Assembly (NCBI RefSeq): GCF_021404405.1
Contig: NZ_JABFTV010000006.1
Location: forward strand, 1-64,000
Length of the DNA stretch: 64,000 nt
Direction: 5' to 3'
Source of the DNA: Billgrantia aerodenitrificans
Lineage (GTDB): Bacteria > Pseudomonadota > Gammaproteobacteria > Pseudomonadales > Halomonadaceae
Each line of letters opens with the position of its first letter. Position 1 is the first letter of the stretch. Shown piece by piece: positions 7,032 to 19,300 of this stretch. The translations under genes and the position numbers were made by a program. Below the pieces are notes generated by a model. The model was not told where the DNA came from. It saw only the letters and a program-made list of their open reading frames with translations, and did not search any database.

Positions 7032-9176
7032 ATGACCTACCTACCCACCCGCAGAAGTTTATTGGCCACAGCCATAGCCGTCGCCTGTAGTTCTCCCACC
7101 ATCACACTGGCCCAGGACAGTGATAGTGATAGTGATAGTGATGACAATACCCTTCCCACCCTCACGGTAACGGGTGAGCATGTTCATGACGCCACCACCG
7201 CAGACACCGGTTCATATACCTCGAACCGGGTTACCATCGGCAAACGGGAGCAGTCACTCAGGGAAACGCCGCAATCCGTCAGCGTTATCACCCGCGAGCG
7301 CATGAACGACCAGAACATGACGACGCTCGATGATGTCCTGACCCAAACCACCGGCATCACCAGGCGGAGCTTTGGCCCCACAGCTTCCACATTCCGGTCG
7401 CGCGGGTACGAAATCGATACCCTGCTACTGGATGGCAGCCCGATCGACAGCGCGATCGGCGTAACCGATACCATGTTCGATACAGCTGTCATGGATCGTG
7501 TAGAAGTCCTGCGCGGCCCGGCAGGACTGATACAAGGTTCTGGCGAACCCAGTGGTACCGTCAATATGGTGCGCAAGCGTGCCCAAAAGGAGTTCGGTTT
7601 TGAAACAGCCCTGACTTATGGCTCTTGGAACACCTATCGCGGCGAGATCGACGTTACTGGTGCGCTGGACAAGTCCGGCAGACTCCGTGGTCGCTTCGTC
7701 GGCGTATACGATGACCGAGACCATTTCATCGATCATGTCTATATCGAAAATACTGTAGGCTATGGCACCCTAGAGTACGATGTCACTCCCAACACCACCC
7801 TGTCCGCCGGTATCATGAGCCAGTCCGGCGCCTCCAGGCCTAACTATGGCCTACCGCAGCTTGCCGGAGGTCGATTGCTGAATATCGACCGATCCACGTA
7901 CCACGGTTCGCTTTGGGACATTAAGGATGAAAGTATTGAGAGATACTTTGCCGAACTAGAGCATCAGTTGGCAAATGGTGGCAGCTTGCGCTTCAGTGCA
8001 AATCATATTGAACGAGAATCTGACACTCAACAAAGCACTGCGGGCGTCAGTATTCCTGCATCCAACATGGATGACATCAATATTTGGCAATGGCGTCAAC
8101 TTAACCCGCGTGAAGACAGTTTTTACGACGCAACACTTTCCACGCCATTCGAGCTTTTTGGCAACTCCCATAACTTGATGATAGGCGCCAGTCACAGAGT
8201 GACCGAAGAACAAACCATCTGGGGATCTGGTGACCCGCAATTTATACAACGCAACCTGACCAACCCCGACCCCCATACGCCGAAGCCCACATTCGACATT
8301 AACGAAACAAGGAGCATTAAGACGGAAGAATCCAGCCTCTACAGCCAGCTAAATCTTTCCATTCTTGATAATTCCACGCTGATCGCGGGCGGTCGTGTCA
8401 GCTGGTGGGAAACTCAGGACCGACTGGATTCTTCCAATAACTTCTCAATTGACAGCGAGTTCACGCCCTATGCGGGCTTGATATATGATATCAACGGCCA
8501 AGTCTCGACTTATGCCAGCTACACCGAGATCTTCCAGCCGCAAAGTTCACAAACTGTTGAGGGCGACTTCCTCGAGCCACGCAGTGGCAAGCAGCTCGAG
8601 CTGGGGCTGAAAGGCGAGCACTTGAATGGGGCATTGAACTGGCATGCCGCAGTTTTCCAGATTACCGATCAGAACCGCAGCGTTGCTGATCTAGCCAACC
8701 CAGGCTTCTCGGTTGCCGAGGGAGAAGCCGAGAGTGAAGGCTTCGAGGTTGAAGTTACCGGGAGCCCCTTGCCTCGCTGGGATATTTCGGCAGGCTATGC
8801 TTATACCAAGACAGAATATGTCAACGACCCGAACCAGGAAGGTCAACCATTTTCCACCGACACTCCAAAGCATGACTTTAAGTTGTGGACGCGCTATCGC
8901 TTCTCCGACAACCCTGATCAGGGATGGCGAATCGGGGCCGGCCTCAACTATTCCAGCAGCATCTATGCAGAAGCCATGGATACGCGTTGGCAACAAGGTG
9001 GGTACACGACACTCTCCGGCCTGATCGGCTATAGGTTCAATCGTAACCTTGATTTCTCCCTGACAGGCGAAAACCTGACAGACAAGAAGTACTTTGATAC
9101 ATTGAGGGCCAATACTCGCAACAATTACTATGGTGCGCCACGCAACTTTATGCTAACGATGCGCTATCAATACTGA
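7032..9176 (+). CDS. TonB-dependent siderophore receptor (FpvA/FoxA-like)
   Basis: A 714-residue receptor with an N-terminal signal peptide (cleavage near TLAQ, residue 28) followed by four SD dipeptides and a TonB-box-like TLTVTGE. The plug shows LRETPQSVSVITRERM, TTGITRRSFG, FRSRGYEIDTLLLDG, MDRVEVLRGPAGLIQG and GEPSGTVNMVRKR, all diagnostic of ferric-siderophore receptors. The barrel ends MRYQY with a terminal aromatic. There is no N-terminal STN signalling domain, so this receptor is not a FecA/FpvA-type transducer despite the sigma factor elsewhere in the locus. Base composition drops toward the 3' end, continuing into the next gene, hinting at a separate history from the tailoring genes. 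Confidence 0.93.
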   Translation: MTYLPTRRSLLATAIAVACSSPTITLAQDSDSDSDSDDNTLPTLTVTGEHVHDATTADTGSYTSNRVTIGKREQSLRETPQSVSVITRERMNDQNMTTLDDVLTQTTGITRRSFGPTASTFRSRGYEIDTLLLDGSPIDSAIGVTDTMFDTAVMDRVEVLRGPAGLIQGSGEPSGTVNMVRKRAQKEFGFETALTYGSWNTYRGEIDVTGALDKSGRLRGRFVGVYDDRDHFIDHVYIENTVGYGTLEYDVTPNTTLSAGIMSQSGASRPNYGLPQLAGGRLLNIDRSTYHGSLWDIKDESIERYFAELEHQLANGGSLRFSANHIERESDTQQSTAGVSIPASNMDDINIWQWRQLNPREDSFYDATLSTPFELFGNSHNLMIGASHRVTEEQTIWGSGDPQFIQRNLTNPDPHTPKPTFDINETRSIKTEESSLYSQLNLSILDNSTLIAGGRVSWWETQDRLDSSNNFSIDSEFTPYAGLIYDINGQVSTYASYTEIFQPQSSQTVEGDFLEPRSGKQLELGLKGEHLNGALNWHAAVFQITDQNRSVADLANPGFSVAEGEAESEGFEVEVTGSPLPRWDISAGYAYTKTEYVNDPNQEGQPFSTDTPKHDFKLWTRYRFSDNPDQGWRIGAGLNYSSSIYAEAMDTRWQQGGYTTLSGLIGYRFNRNLDFSLTGENLTDKKYFDTLRANTRNNYYGAPRNFMLTMRYQY
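7119..7142 (+). repeat. In-frame AGTGAT hexanucleotide repeat (4 copies) in the receptor gene
   Basis: Four perfect AGTGAT units encode the Ser-Asp run directly after the predicted signal-peptide cleavage site and before the TonB box. Because the unit is 6 bp, copy-number change lengthens or shortens the linker without shifting frame. Confidence 0.9.
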
Positions 9177-9263
9177 GCAGCAAGGCAGGTGAGGGAGTCT
9201 TTCGCACTGGCCTTTCACCTTAGTTACTCATACAATATAGAAAATTGGCAACAGGCATTAAAG

Positions 9264-10172
9264 ATGTTTCATGGACTCGTGTTGGCCTTGAGAAAAAAAA
9301 GCGAGCTGCTTGCCCTGGCAGCCGCCATCTCATTCGCCTCTTCGTCTGCACTTGGACAGCAAGCCAGCGATGAAGGCTACATATTGGCCCTTGACTTCGC
9401 GATTGCAGAGACTCTTTTCGATATTGCAGACCTGCCAATCGCTATGGGGAGTGTCGATAATTACAAGAGCTGGACTGGAAACAATTCAACGCCATCAAAT
9501 CTCGTGGACATAGGTGCCAACCCCAACCCCAACAAGGAATTAATTTCCTCATTAAATCTATTTTCAATACTCGCACCGCTACAATATTCCCACTTGGCGA
9601 ATGATCTTTCGATACTAGCTCCCGTAGCGCAACTATCCCCTTACAACCCTAGCTCCATGAACAACTGGGAAGGCATGACAACCTTCACCAAGGAAATTGG
9701 ATCTCACATAAACCGGGAGCAAGAAGCCGACCAATTTATCTCTGAAGCGGAAAACTTGATGGACGGACTGCAAGTCTCAACTTCACTCTTTCCAGAAACC
9801 TTACTGGTGATACAACTTCTTGACGAGAAGCATGTCAGGGTTTACGGAGATAACAGCCTTCCAGGAGCCGTTCTCGATCGGCTTGGATTATATAATGCCT
9901 GGAGCGGCCCCTCCAACCGGTGGGGCTTTGCCACCATCAGTATTAGCGAACTATTCAATCATGACGTGCATTTTGTCATCATCGACACCTCTCACTTACA
10001 GAGTAAAAGAATCATACAGGAAAATGTGATGAGTAGCGAACTGTGGAATCTTTTACCTAGTGTACAGAAAAACAACATCACCATGCTGAATGCTGAATTT
10101 TGGGTATTTGGTGCTATTCCTTCTGCCACGTTTTTTGCAGAATCTTTGGTTAACGCTTTCATTGAAAACTAA
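9264..10172 (+). CDS. Periplasmic iron-siderophore binding protein (FhuD-like)
   Basis: The protein has a signal peptide (RKKSELLALAAAISFASSSALGQQ) and a class III periplasmic binding-protein fold of the FhuD/ViuP type. Visible elements are an early strand ALDFAIAETLFDIADLPIAM, the block LVDIGANPNPNKELISSLN (the usual G-R/xPNLExI position), a central ILAPLQ... segment, and the late GFATISISEL region. It should bind ferric siderophore in the periplasm and hand it to an inner-membrane permease. ATG 9264 was chosen because the signal peptide starts there; a GTG at 9189 would add 25 residues with no purpose. It follows the receptor by under 90 bp, and a terminator closes the unit. No permease or ATPase gene is present. 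It is AT-rich compared with its neighbours. Confidence 0.8.
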   Translation: MFHGLVLALRKKSELLALAAAISFASSSALGQQASDEGYILALDFAIAETLFDIADLPIAMGSVDNYKSWTGNNSTPSNLVDIGANPNPNKELISSLNLFSILAPLQYSHLANDLSILAPVAQLSPYNPSSMNNWEGMTTFTKEIGSHINREQEADQFISEAENLMDGLQVSTSLFPETLLVIQLLDEKHVRVYGDNSLPGAVLDRLGLYNAWSGPSNRWGFATISISELFNHDVHFVIIDTSHLQSKRIIQENVMSSELWNLLPSVQKNNITMLNAEFWVFGAIPSATFFAESLVNAFIEN

Positions 10173-10300
10173 GCCGCACACCCACCTTCGGCTGCCAGCT
10201 GCCCTTTCCTCCATCGCTAAAGCTCTTTCCACTTCCTTTACGATCCCATACCTTCAGAAAAATTCAAGAACTCCACCTTTTTCAATATTCATTGAAAAAT

Positions 10301-10330
10301 AAAGTGCGCCAGATAAGTCTGGCGCACTTT
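10301..10330. terminator. Bidirectional terminator between binding-protein gene and NRPS operon
   Basis: AAAGTGCGCCAGA and TCTGGCGCACTTT form a perfect 13-bp stem with a 4-nt TAAG loop. A-rich sequence on the left and T-rich on the right allow it to stop both the plus-strand uptake unit and the 27-kb minus-strand NRPS operon that ends at 10368. Confidence 0.85.
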
Positions 10331-10367
10331 CCATGCTCAATAACTCCTGCTTACGAAGGGTTTGGAT

Positions 10368-13300
10368 TCATGGCACCGGCAGTACAGTCTCATGTGTGTG
10401 CGGATGGCACTCACTACTTTCTAACAACTGCTCTTCTATCTGGGATAGCAAGTCGTCATCAGTAATGATGGAAAAATGATCCTTGGAGGTCTCAATGGAG
10501 CGCCTCGGCATACGGTCCAACTGGTTCGTCAGTGCCCCTTGCTCCACTTGCGGCCGTCCCGCCTCCCACCAGCAGTCCGCTTCGCAGCACAACTTCGGTA
10601 AGGTATCGGTCTGCAGAGAGAGCCGCTTCAGGTGGCGAGCCACATAGAAGATCCTGGCCAGTTCCTCACTACCCAATGCTGCATAACCCTCCCGTCCGTT
10701 CGCCTCATACGATGTCAGCAGCTTCTTCAGCTTAGTCGCAAGTTCCTCTACACTCGGTTCCTCGCTCCGCTCTTCATCATCGCGTTCCAGCATCTCGAGT
10801 GAGACTCCCGGCAATATCACCGATACGAAGCCGGCAAAATCTCGTAGCCAGCCGTCCTCGACTCGCCGCCCTGCCCCCGGGACATAGGGGTCCACCAATG
10901 CAAGCAAACTCACCCCTTGGCCCTGCTCCTCAAGACGTGCAGCGACCATGGCCGCCAATGTTCCACCTAGGGACCAACCCAGCAACCGATAGGGACCAAC
11001 GGGCTGCAAGCGACGGATCGTCCCTGCATAGGCATCGGCCATTGCTTCCAGCGAAATGTCTAGATGCTGCGGATCGGTCAGCATTCGGCAAGGCAACCCG
11101 TACACAGTGCATTTACCTTGCAGACGTCGGGCCAACGCCTGGTAGTCGAAAACCGTTCCCATAACGGCATGGAGACAGAACAGCGGCGGCTGTTCATGAC
11201 ATTCGCCATTGAGCATGACAGTTCCTTCATGCAAGGCCTCTGTATGTCTACTCATGCCCAACAGGTGGGCAATGGTCGGCTTCTGCATCAAATCGCGTAA
11301 CTTGAAGTCGAGCTTGGTTTCCTGCAGAGCCTGCGCATGGCTCAACACTTTCAGGCTCAGCAGCGAGTCTCCACCCAGCTCAAAGAAGTTATCGGTTTCT
11401 CCGACTCGCTCTACACCCAGCACTTCTTGCCAAATCGCGGCGAGTTGGCGTGCCTCTGGTGTGGAGGGTGGCACGTAATCTCGGACTTCTTCTAGGTGAG
11501 GCTTAGGCAACGTCTTGCGATCCACTTTGCCGTTGGCATTCAGCGGCAACGCTTCCAGTGTCACCACGACTGCCGGCACCATGTAATCTGGCAGGTGTCG
11601 GCCCAGTCGCTCGCGCAGCGAGGCGGTGTCGAGTTCAGCGCATGCTTCGGGAACGACGTAAGCCACTAGCCGTGCACTGCCCGGTCCCTCCTGGGCCACC
11701 ACTACTGCCTCGCGAACCTCTGACTGGGAGAGCAGTTCTGCTTCGATCTCGCCAAGCTCGATGCGCAGCCCACGGATCTTCACCTGATGGTCGAGGCGTC
11801 CCAGGTACTCGAGCTGGCCATCCTCCCGCCAGCGCACCAGGTCGCCGGTACGGTAGAGACGTTCTCCGGCTGCAAACGGGTCGGCGACAAAACGTTCCGC
11901 AGTTAAATCGCTACGATTCAGATATCCTCGCGCCAGACTTACTCCGCCCAAGTACAATTCCCCCACCACACCCGGTGGCACCAGGTTGAGCTCGCCATCC
12001 ATTACATAGGTGCGGGTACCGGTAATCGGTCGCCCAATGGGAATTTGTCGCTGAGCCTCGTCATGACACCACCAGGAAGTCACATGGATTGTGGTTTCCG
12101 TCGGTCCATACAGGTCGTGCAGGTTCGCCCCGTCGAGACGTTCCTGCACTTCCTGCTGAAGTATGGCCGGGACCGCTTCCCCACCACACATGATGTGCTT
12201 GAGCCGCGTCCTGGTCTTGACATCGGGATAGGCCAGGAACGCCTTCAGCATTGAGGGCACGAAATTGAGCGTGGTGACGCCGTGGCGCTGGACCAGCTCG
12301 ATGATGCGCTCGGGATCTCGATGGTCGCCTGGCTGGGCGATTACCAGACGAGCCCCGACACTCAGTGGCCAGAAAATTTCCCATACCGAAACGTCGAACC
12401 CGAACGGCGCTTTGTGCAGTACGGCATCGGTATCGGTAAGCCGGTAGGTCTCCTGCATCCACACCATGCAGTTGGTCAAGGCCTCATGACGGATAGCGGC
12501 GCCCTTGGGCCGCCCGGTGGAGCCGGAGGTAAAAATCACGTAGGCGAGGTGTTCACCATGCAGTTCCACTTCTGGATTGGTTGATGCATGGTGCACGACT
12601 TCCAGACGATCCAGCTCGATGACACTCAGGCCTTCAGTCGACGGTAGTGCTTCACGCAGATACTGCTGGGTGAGCAGCAGCGCGATGCCACTGTCTTCGA
12701 CAATATAAGCCAGCCGCTCGGACGGATAGTCAGTATCCAGCGGCACGTAGGCGCCACCAGCCTTAAGGATCGCCAGAAGCCCCACCATCATCTCGATGGA
12801 ACGCTCCATGGCGATGCCCACCCGTGTCTCGGGTTTTACACCCAGGCCGATCAGATGGTGGGCCAACTGGTTGGCGCGAGTATTGAGTTCGGCGTAGCTT
12901 AGTGTCTGCTCTTCGAAAACCACTGCCCTAACGTCTGGGCTCGTCGCCACCTGGCGCTCGAACAGGCGATGCACGGGGTCGGTACCTGGATTGCGCTGGT
13001 GATTGAGCCCCCAGTCAACAAGCTGGCGACGTTCGGCTTCGCTGAGCAGAGCAATTTCGCTCAGTGCCTGCTGCGGAGCCGATTGCAGGCTGGCCACGAT
13101 GCCGGCAACGGCAGCGCTCATGTAATCGCACAGCCGCCGTGCGCCGACTGAATTGCTGGCCTGCCCCACCAGTTGGAATCCACTCCGCATGTCATCTACT
13201 GACATCACGATCGGGTAATTGGTACGACCACGATTACCCAATACCTCCATTCCTTCCCACGCCCGCCTTGTGGAAGCTTCCTGCTGAGGAGCACTGTAAC

Positions 13301-16300
13301 GATAGTTCAGCAAGGTCGAGAACAGTGGAGTTCCCCCAGGCAGTCCGCTACAGCGTTGCGCCAGGGCGAGGCTCGCATGCTCGTGGTGCAACAGTTCGGT
13401 CACCACGTCATGCGTCTGACGCAGGCAATCGGCCACACCTTTCACGCCCAGTCCGATGCGGACAGGTAAGGTGTTGATGAACATCCCCAGCGCCCTTTCG
13501 GCACCCTCGGCGCCTTGCATGCGCCCGAACAGCAGGGTGCCGAACACCACATCGTCCCGGCCCGTCGTCTTGCTCAGCACCAGGGCCCATGCCAGATGGA
13601 ACAGGCTGGCCGTGCTCACGCCATGGCGCTGTGCCTGCTGTCGCACTTGCTGAGCCAACTCGGCCTCCAGCGGCATGCGCACTTCCTCTATGTCGCTGCC
13701 ATCGCCGCGTACGTCCAGCAGACCGAACGGAGCAGTGGGCTCCTCCACGTCACCCAGCCGTTCTCTAAAGAAGGCTTCGTGCTCTGCCGGGCTTACGCCC
13801 AACCTTGCCTGCGCCACGAAGTTTCGGAATGGAAGCGGTTTGGGCAACTCGCCCTCTCGTCCTTGCTGGATGAGGGCGATCTCCTCCACCAGCAGCTCGA
13901 GGGTGGTGTGATCCAGCACCAGGTGGTGGCTGGGAAGTTGCAACAACCAGCGCCCTTGCTCGGCGTCTTGTGCCGCAATCGCCCGGACCATCGGCGCCTG
14001 GCGTACATCGATGCGGTACTGCGCAGGATCCACATGGGCATTCAGTCGTTCGGCCACGTTGCTCGAGGCATCGGCTTCTTCCCGTTCCAGCCACTCGATC
14101 TCCAGCAAGGCGTGTCGATACACCACTTGCACCGGCTCGTGGAGCCCTTCCCACAAGACCGCAGTGCGCAGGATGTCATGACGGGCAATCAGCTGGTTGA
14201 AACCGGCAATGAACCGTTCGAGCTGTTCCCGACTACCGAAGCCAAGCAAGCATGGAAGGACATAAGTGTCGCCCACTTGCTGCAGCCGGTGATGGAAAAG
14301 GATGCCCTCCTGCAACGGTGCCAGTGGGTAGATATCCTGGATATTGGACGCCCCGCCTGGTACCACGTCTTCTATCCGGTCGATTTCCTCGATATCCAGG
14401 TCGATCAGCGTCAGCATCTCCGGCTGGATCGACTGGCAGTTTTCCGGAATCCGATTGGGCGGTACGACGAGTTGCTGCCGCTCCGGTGCCTGAGACAGCG
14501 CCTTGGCGAAGGCCGCCAGTTCGGGCCACTGAAACAGGGTTCGAACTTGCGCCTCCAGGCCCCGGGCACGCAGGCGCTCGAGCACACCAAGTGCCAGAAG
14601 CGAATGCCCACCCAGTTCGAAGAAGTTGTCGTGGCGTCCCACGCGCTCGATGCCCAACACCTCCGACCAGATCGCCGCCAGCGCTGCCTCCACTTCGCCT
14701 TGCGGGGCGACATACGCCTCTCCACTGCCGAATTCCGGTGCCGGCAGCGCCTTGCGGTCCACCTTGCCATTGGGCGTCAACGGCAAGGCATCGAGCGTCA
14801 CCATCACACTCGGCACCATATAGTCGGGCAGTTGTTGTCCCAGGCGCTCACGCAGTGCAGCCGTGTCGATCGCGCCATGCGGCTGGGCCACGACATACGC
14901 CACCAACCGGGCACCGCCCGGCCCGTCCTGGGTCACCACCACCGCATCGCGGACTTCTTCGACCTCCGCCAGCCGGGACTCGATCTCGCCCAGCTCAAGG
15001 CGCTGGCCCCGGATCTTGACCTGCTGGTCGACACGACCGGCGTACTCCAGCACGCCGTCGGCGCGATGGCGGGCCAGATCGCCCGTCCGGTAGAGTCGCT
15101 CCCCGGGCGCGTCGGCATGCGGATTGGGCACGAAACGTTCCGCCGTCAGGCCCGGCCGGTTCAGGTAGCCCCGCCCGACGCCCACGCCGGCGACATACAG
15201 CTCGCCGCACACGCCGCTGGGCAACGGATTCAGGTGATCATCCAGGACCAGAAGTCGGGTGTTGTCGGTCGGCTTGCCGATCGGTACCACGGGCGCACGC
15301 TCATCATCGTCGGCACGCAGCAGGTGCAGCGACACGTCATCGGCACACTCGGCGGGACCGTAGGCATTGACCAGCGGGATCGACGGATAGCGCGCGAACC
15401 ATTGGCGTGCCAAATCGGACGTGGAGGCTTCGCCGGTGGGCAGCATCCAACGCAGCGCCGGTAGCTCGGCCGGGGAAGCGGCCAATAGGCTCTGGATCAG
15501 TGCGGGCACGCTTTGCAGCACCGTGATGCCGTTGTCGCGAACGTAATCGAGCAGTGCCCCCGGGTCACGCGCGACCTCGTCGGGGACGATCTCGATACAG
15601 GCACCACACAGCAGGCCCGCCAGCGATTGCCAGACGGAGATATCGAAACTCAGCGCGGCCGTTTGCGCGATGACATCGCGGGGCGACAGATCCAGATAGG
15701 GAATCTTGCTCAATTGGTTGTTGAGCATGCCACGCTGGCTGACCACCACGCCCTTGGGTTCACCGGTCGAACCTGAGGTATAGATGACGTAGGCGGCCTG
15801 ATCGGGGTGCACCGGGATGGCGACATCGCCCTGCGGATCTTCCGCCGCGGCGAGCTCCTCGAACACGAGCATCCTCGGTGGGCTGGGCATGGATTCAAGT
15901 ACAGCTTCGAGACGCGATGTTTGCTCAGCAGTGGCAACCAGAACCGATGCATGGCTGGACGCCAGCATCGCGGCGATGCGAGGGTCCGGAAGCCGGTGAT
16001 CCAGCGCCAGGTACGCCCCACCGGCCTTGAACGTGCCCAGGATCATGCTCGGCAACGCCAGGCCGCGTTCGGCATGCAGCGCCACGACATCATCCTTCTT
16101 CACGCCGGCTTGCCGCAGCGCCTGGGCGATACGATTCGAGAGGTCGTCGAGTTCTTCATAGGTGAGCGTTTCTCCCAGGTGGCGCACGGCGACCCGGTGT
16201 GGCTGCTGGTGTACCTGGTCGCGAAACAGGTCGATATAGCCGCGCGCGAAGGGATAAGCGACCGACGGCCCCCGGCATTGCGCCAGTTGCGTCTTTCTCT

Positions 16301-19300
16301 CATCCGCCGGCAACACCTCCAACTCATGACAAGCCGCGTCGGGCTTGGCGATGATCTGCAGAAGCAGCTGACGGAAGCCGGCCAGCAGGCGCTCGACATC
16401 GGAACCGTCGAATTTGCGCGCATCGTAGGACAACTGCAGCTTCAGTTCCTCGCCGGGCACGACAACCACGGTCAAGGGATAGTTGGTATGCGTGCGGTTG
16501 CCCTTGACCGCCACCTGGAAATCCCGGCCTTTAACGGCCAGGCCCGCATCTATCGGCGCGTTCTCGAACACGAAGAGGCTGTCGAACAGGCTACGACCAC
16601 GCGGCACTTCGCCCATTGCCTGGATATCCACCAGCGGCAGGTGCTCGTATTGGCGCATCTCCAGGTTCTTCGCCAGCAACTCATGCAGCCAGTCGAGAAT
16701 CGACGTTTGTGGCGAGGGCAGCGCCACGCGCAGTGGAATCGTGTTGATGAACAGACCAACGGTCTCCTGGATCCCCTCCAGTTCGAGCGGACGCCCGGCC
16801 ACCGTCACGCCGAACAGGATGTCGTCCGCCTGGGCAAGCCGCCCCAGCAGCAGGGCCCAGGCGCCCTGGACAATCGTGTTGACGGTGAGCTGATGGCGCC
16901 GCGTCAAGTCCTGCAATGCCGCACTCTCGGCGTGGGATAACGAGGCGAACGCATCGGCCACCGTGGCGACGCTGTCGAGTGAGCCATGCGGCTTCAGGTA
17001 GGGAACCGGCGTCACCGTATCGAAGTCGGCGAGCTCGCGTTGCCAGTAGTCACGTAGCGCGCCTTCATCCTGCTTCTGCAACCAGGCGATGAAATCCCGG
17101 TACGGCCGGGGCAGCGCCAGGTCGGTACGCGTCGCATGGCGATGGGTCGTGTAATAGTGGAAGAACTCGGTGAGCAGCAGGGAGCGGCACCAGGCATCCA
17201 TCAGGATGTGGTGGAAACTCTGCACGAAATAGAAGAGGTCCTCCGCCAACCGGATGAGGCGCACCTTCAGCAACGGCGGGTGCTCCAGGGCGAAGCCTTC
17301 GTCGAGTTCCTGGCGCAACAGCGCCGCCAGGCGACGCTCTGCCTCGGACTCGTCGAGTCCGCTCCAGTCGAGGTATTCCACCGGTGAAGGGACCTTTCGA
17401 TACACCACCTGCCACTGCATCTCTTCGGTTCGCCAGACGAACCCCGTACGCAGTATCTCGTGACGTTCGACGACGCGCTGCCAGGCTTGCTCGAAGGCAT
17501 CCACATCGATCGACGAGGCGAACCGGTAGCGGTCCTGCATCATGTACATCCCGGAGCCCGGGTTGAGCAGGGTATGCAACAGCAGTCCTTGCTGCATCGG
17601 CGCCAGCGGGTAGAGGTCCTCGACGTTGGCGATATCCAATCGCAGGTCGTCGAGCTGCTTCTGACTGAGCCCAGCCAACGGGAAGTCCGAGGGCGTCGCA
17701 CCCTGTGCGCCGCCGGTACAGTGCTCGATCAGTGCCTCTAGCTGCACTTGGAAGCTTGCTCGCAAGGCATGTATCTCTGCCTCGCTGTGAATCTCACGAC
17801 TGTAATGCCAGTGAAAGCGCAGTTGGCCCTCTTGAACCCAGGCCACCACCTCAATCCAGGTACGGCGCTCACTTTGCGCCGCGCGGGGCTGCCCGGCGCT
17901 CTCTTTGGCGAGCCGCCAGGCCCCATCGCCCTGCAGGGAGCGGTCAAACTGGCCTAGATAATTGAAGGTGACCTGGGGGTAGGCACCGCCGACCAGCGCG
18001 GGTTCCTCTTTCAAATAACGCAGCACGCCGTAGCCAAGCCCCTTGTCGGGCACCTGGCGAAGCTGCTCCTTGATGGCTTTGAGGCTCGAGCCCGGTTCGG
18101 TACTGCCCGGCGTCAAACGCACAGGGTAGAGCGAGGTGAACCAACCCACGCTGCGACTGAGATCGATACCGTCGAACAGGTCTTCGCGACCATGGCCTTC
18201 CAGCTCGATCAGTACGCTGTCGCGCCCAGCCCATTGGCATAGGGCGCTCGACAGCGCAGTGAGGAGCAGATCATCCACCTGGGTGCGGTAGGCTTTATGC
18301 ACCGGCCCCAGCAGTTGCGTGGTTGCATCAATCGATAAGCTGCCGGCAAGTGATGCGGTATCGGCAACGGTATTGCTGCCCTGGGGATTCCGTGCCGGCA
18401 AGCTGGGTTCTGGCGCTTTGACGAGGCCTTCCCAATAGGGGCGTTGCTCAGCCATGGCCTCCGATGTGGCGTAGTCGGCCAGAGCGCGTGCCCACTCATC
18501 TAGCGAGGTGGTCGCCGGTGGTAGGTCGATCGCATTCCCTGAACTTAACTGCGTGTAGGCCGCTTGTAGGTCGTCGAGAATCACGCGCCACGAGACGCTG
18601 TCTATCACCAGGTGGTGAGCCACGAGCAACAGCCTCCCGCCGCGCTCCCCTCCCAGTTCCATCCAGATGGCACGGAACGGCCGCGTCAGACTCAGGCTGC
18701 GCTGCGCAGCCTCGGCGGCCTGGGTGATGGCCTGCGCCGGACCCGCATGATCGCTTACGTCCACGTGCTCGAAGATATCGTCGGCTAGCTTGCCATAGGC
18801 TTGTTGCCAACTATCGCCCAGGCGCTCAAAGCGCAGCCGCAAGGCACCATGGTGATCTACCACTGTCTCGACTGCACGCCGTAGCACCGCAGCATCGACA
18901 CCACTGGCCGCTTCCAGCATCAACGACTGATTCCAGTGGTGTGGCTCGGAGAAGTTCTGCTCGAAGAACCAGCGCTGTACTGGCAGCAGAGCAAAGGAAG
19001 CGACCTTTTCAGGCGCAGCCGCTTGTTTAGGAGCCGTAGCAGCCAGGGGCGTGGCCATCGCCGCCACGGCGGCGATGGTCTGCCCTTCCATCAACTGCTT
19101 GGGCGTTACCTTGTAGCCACGCTTGCGCGAGCGCGCGACGATCTGCAGGCTGAGGATGGAGTCGCCACCCAGTTCGAAGAAGTTGTCGTTGCGCCCCACC
19201 TGCTCGCAGCCGATCACCTCGGCCCAGACCGCTGCCAGGGTCTCCTCTGCCTCTCCCTGGGGCGCCTCGAAGGCCTTATCCTTACCGGCTTGCACTGGCT

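Noticed and set aside
10090..10302. 70-codon frame overlapping the end of the binding-protein gene
   Set aside because: It is out of frame with the binding protein, has no ribosome-binding site, and its ending FIEK only echoes the true C-terminus FIEN through a short similar AT-rich stretch.
13515..15464. 649-codon open frame on the plus strand inside the NRPS gene
   Set aside because: It is antisense to the conserved C and A domains, has no family resemblance, and reflects GC-rich codon bias opposite the real gene.
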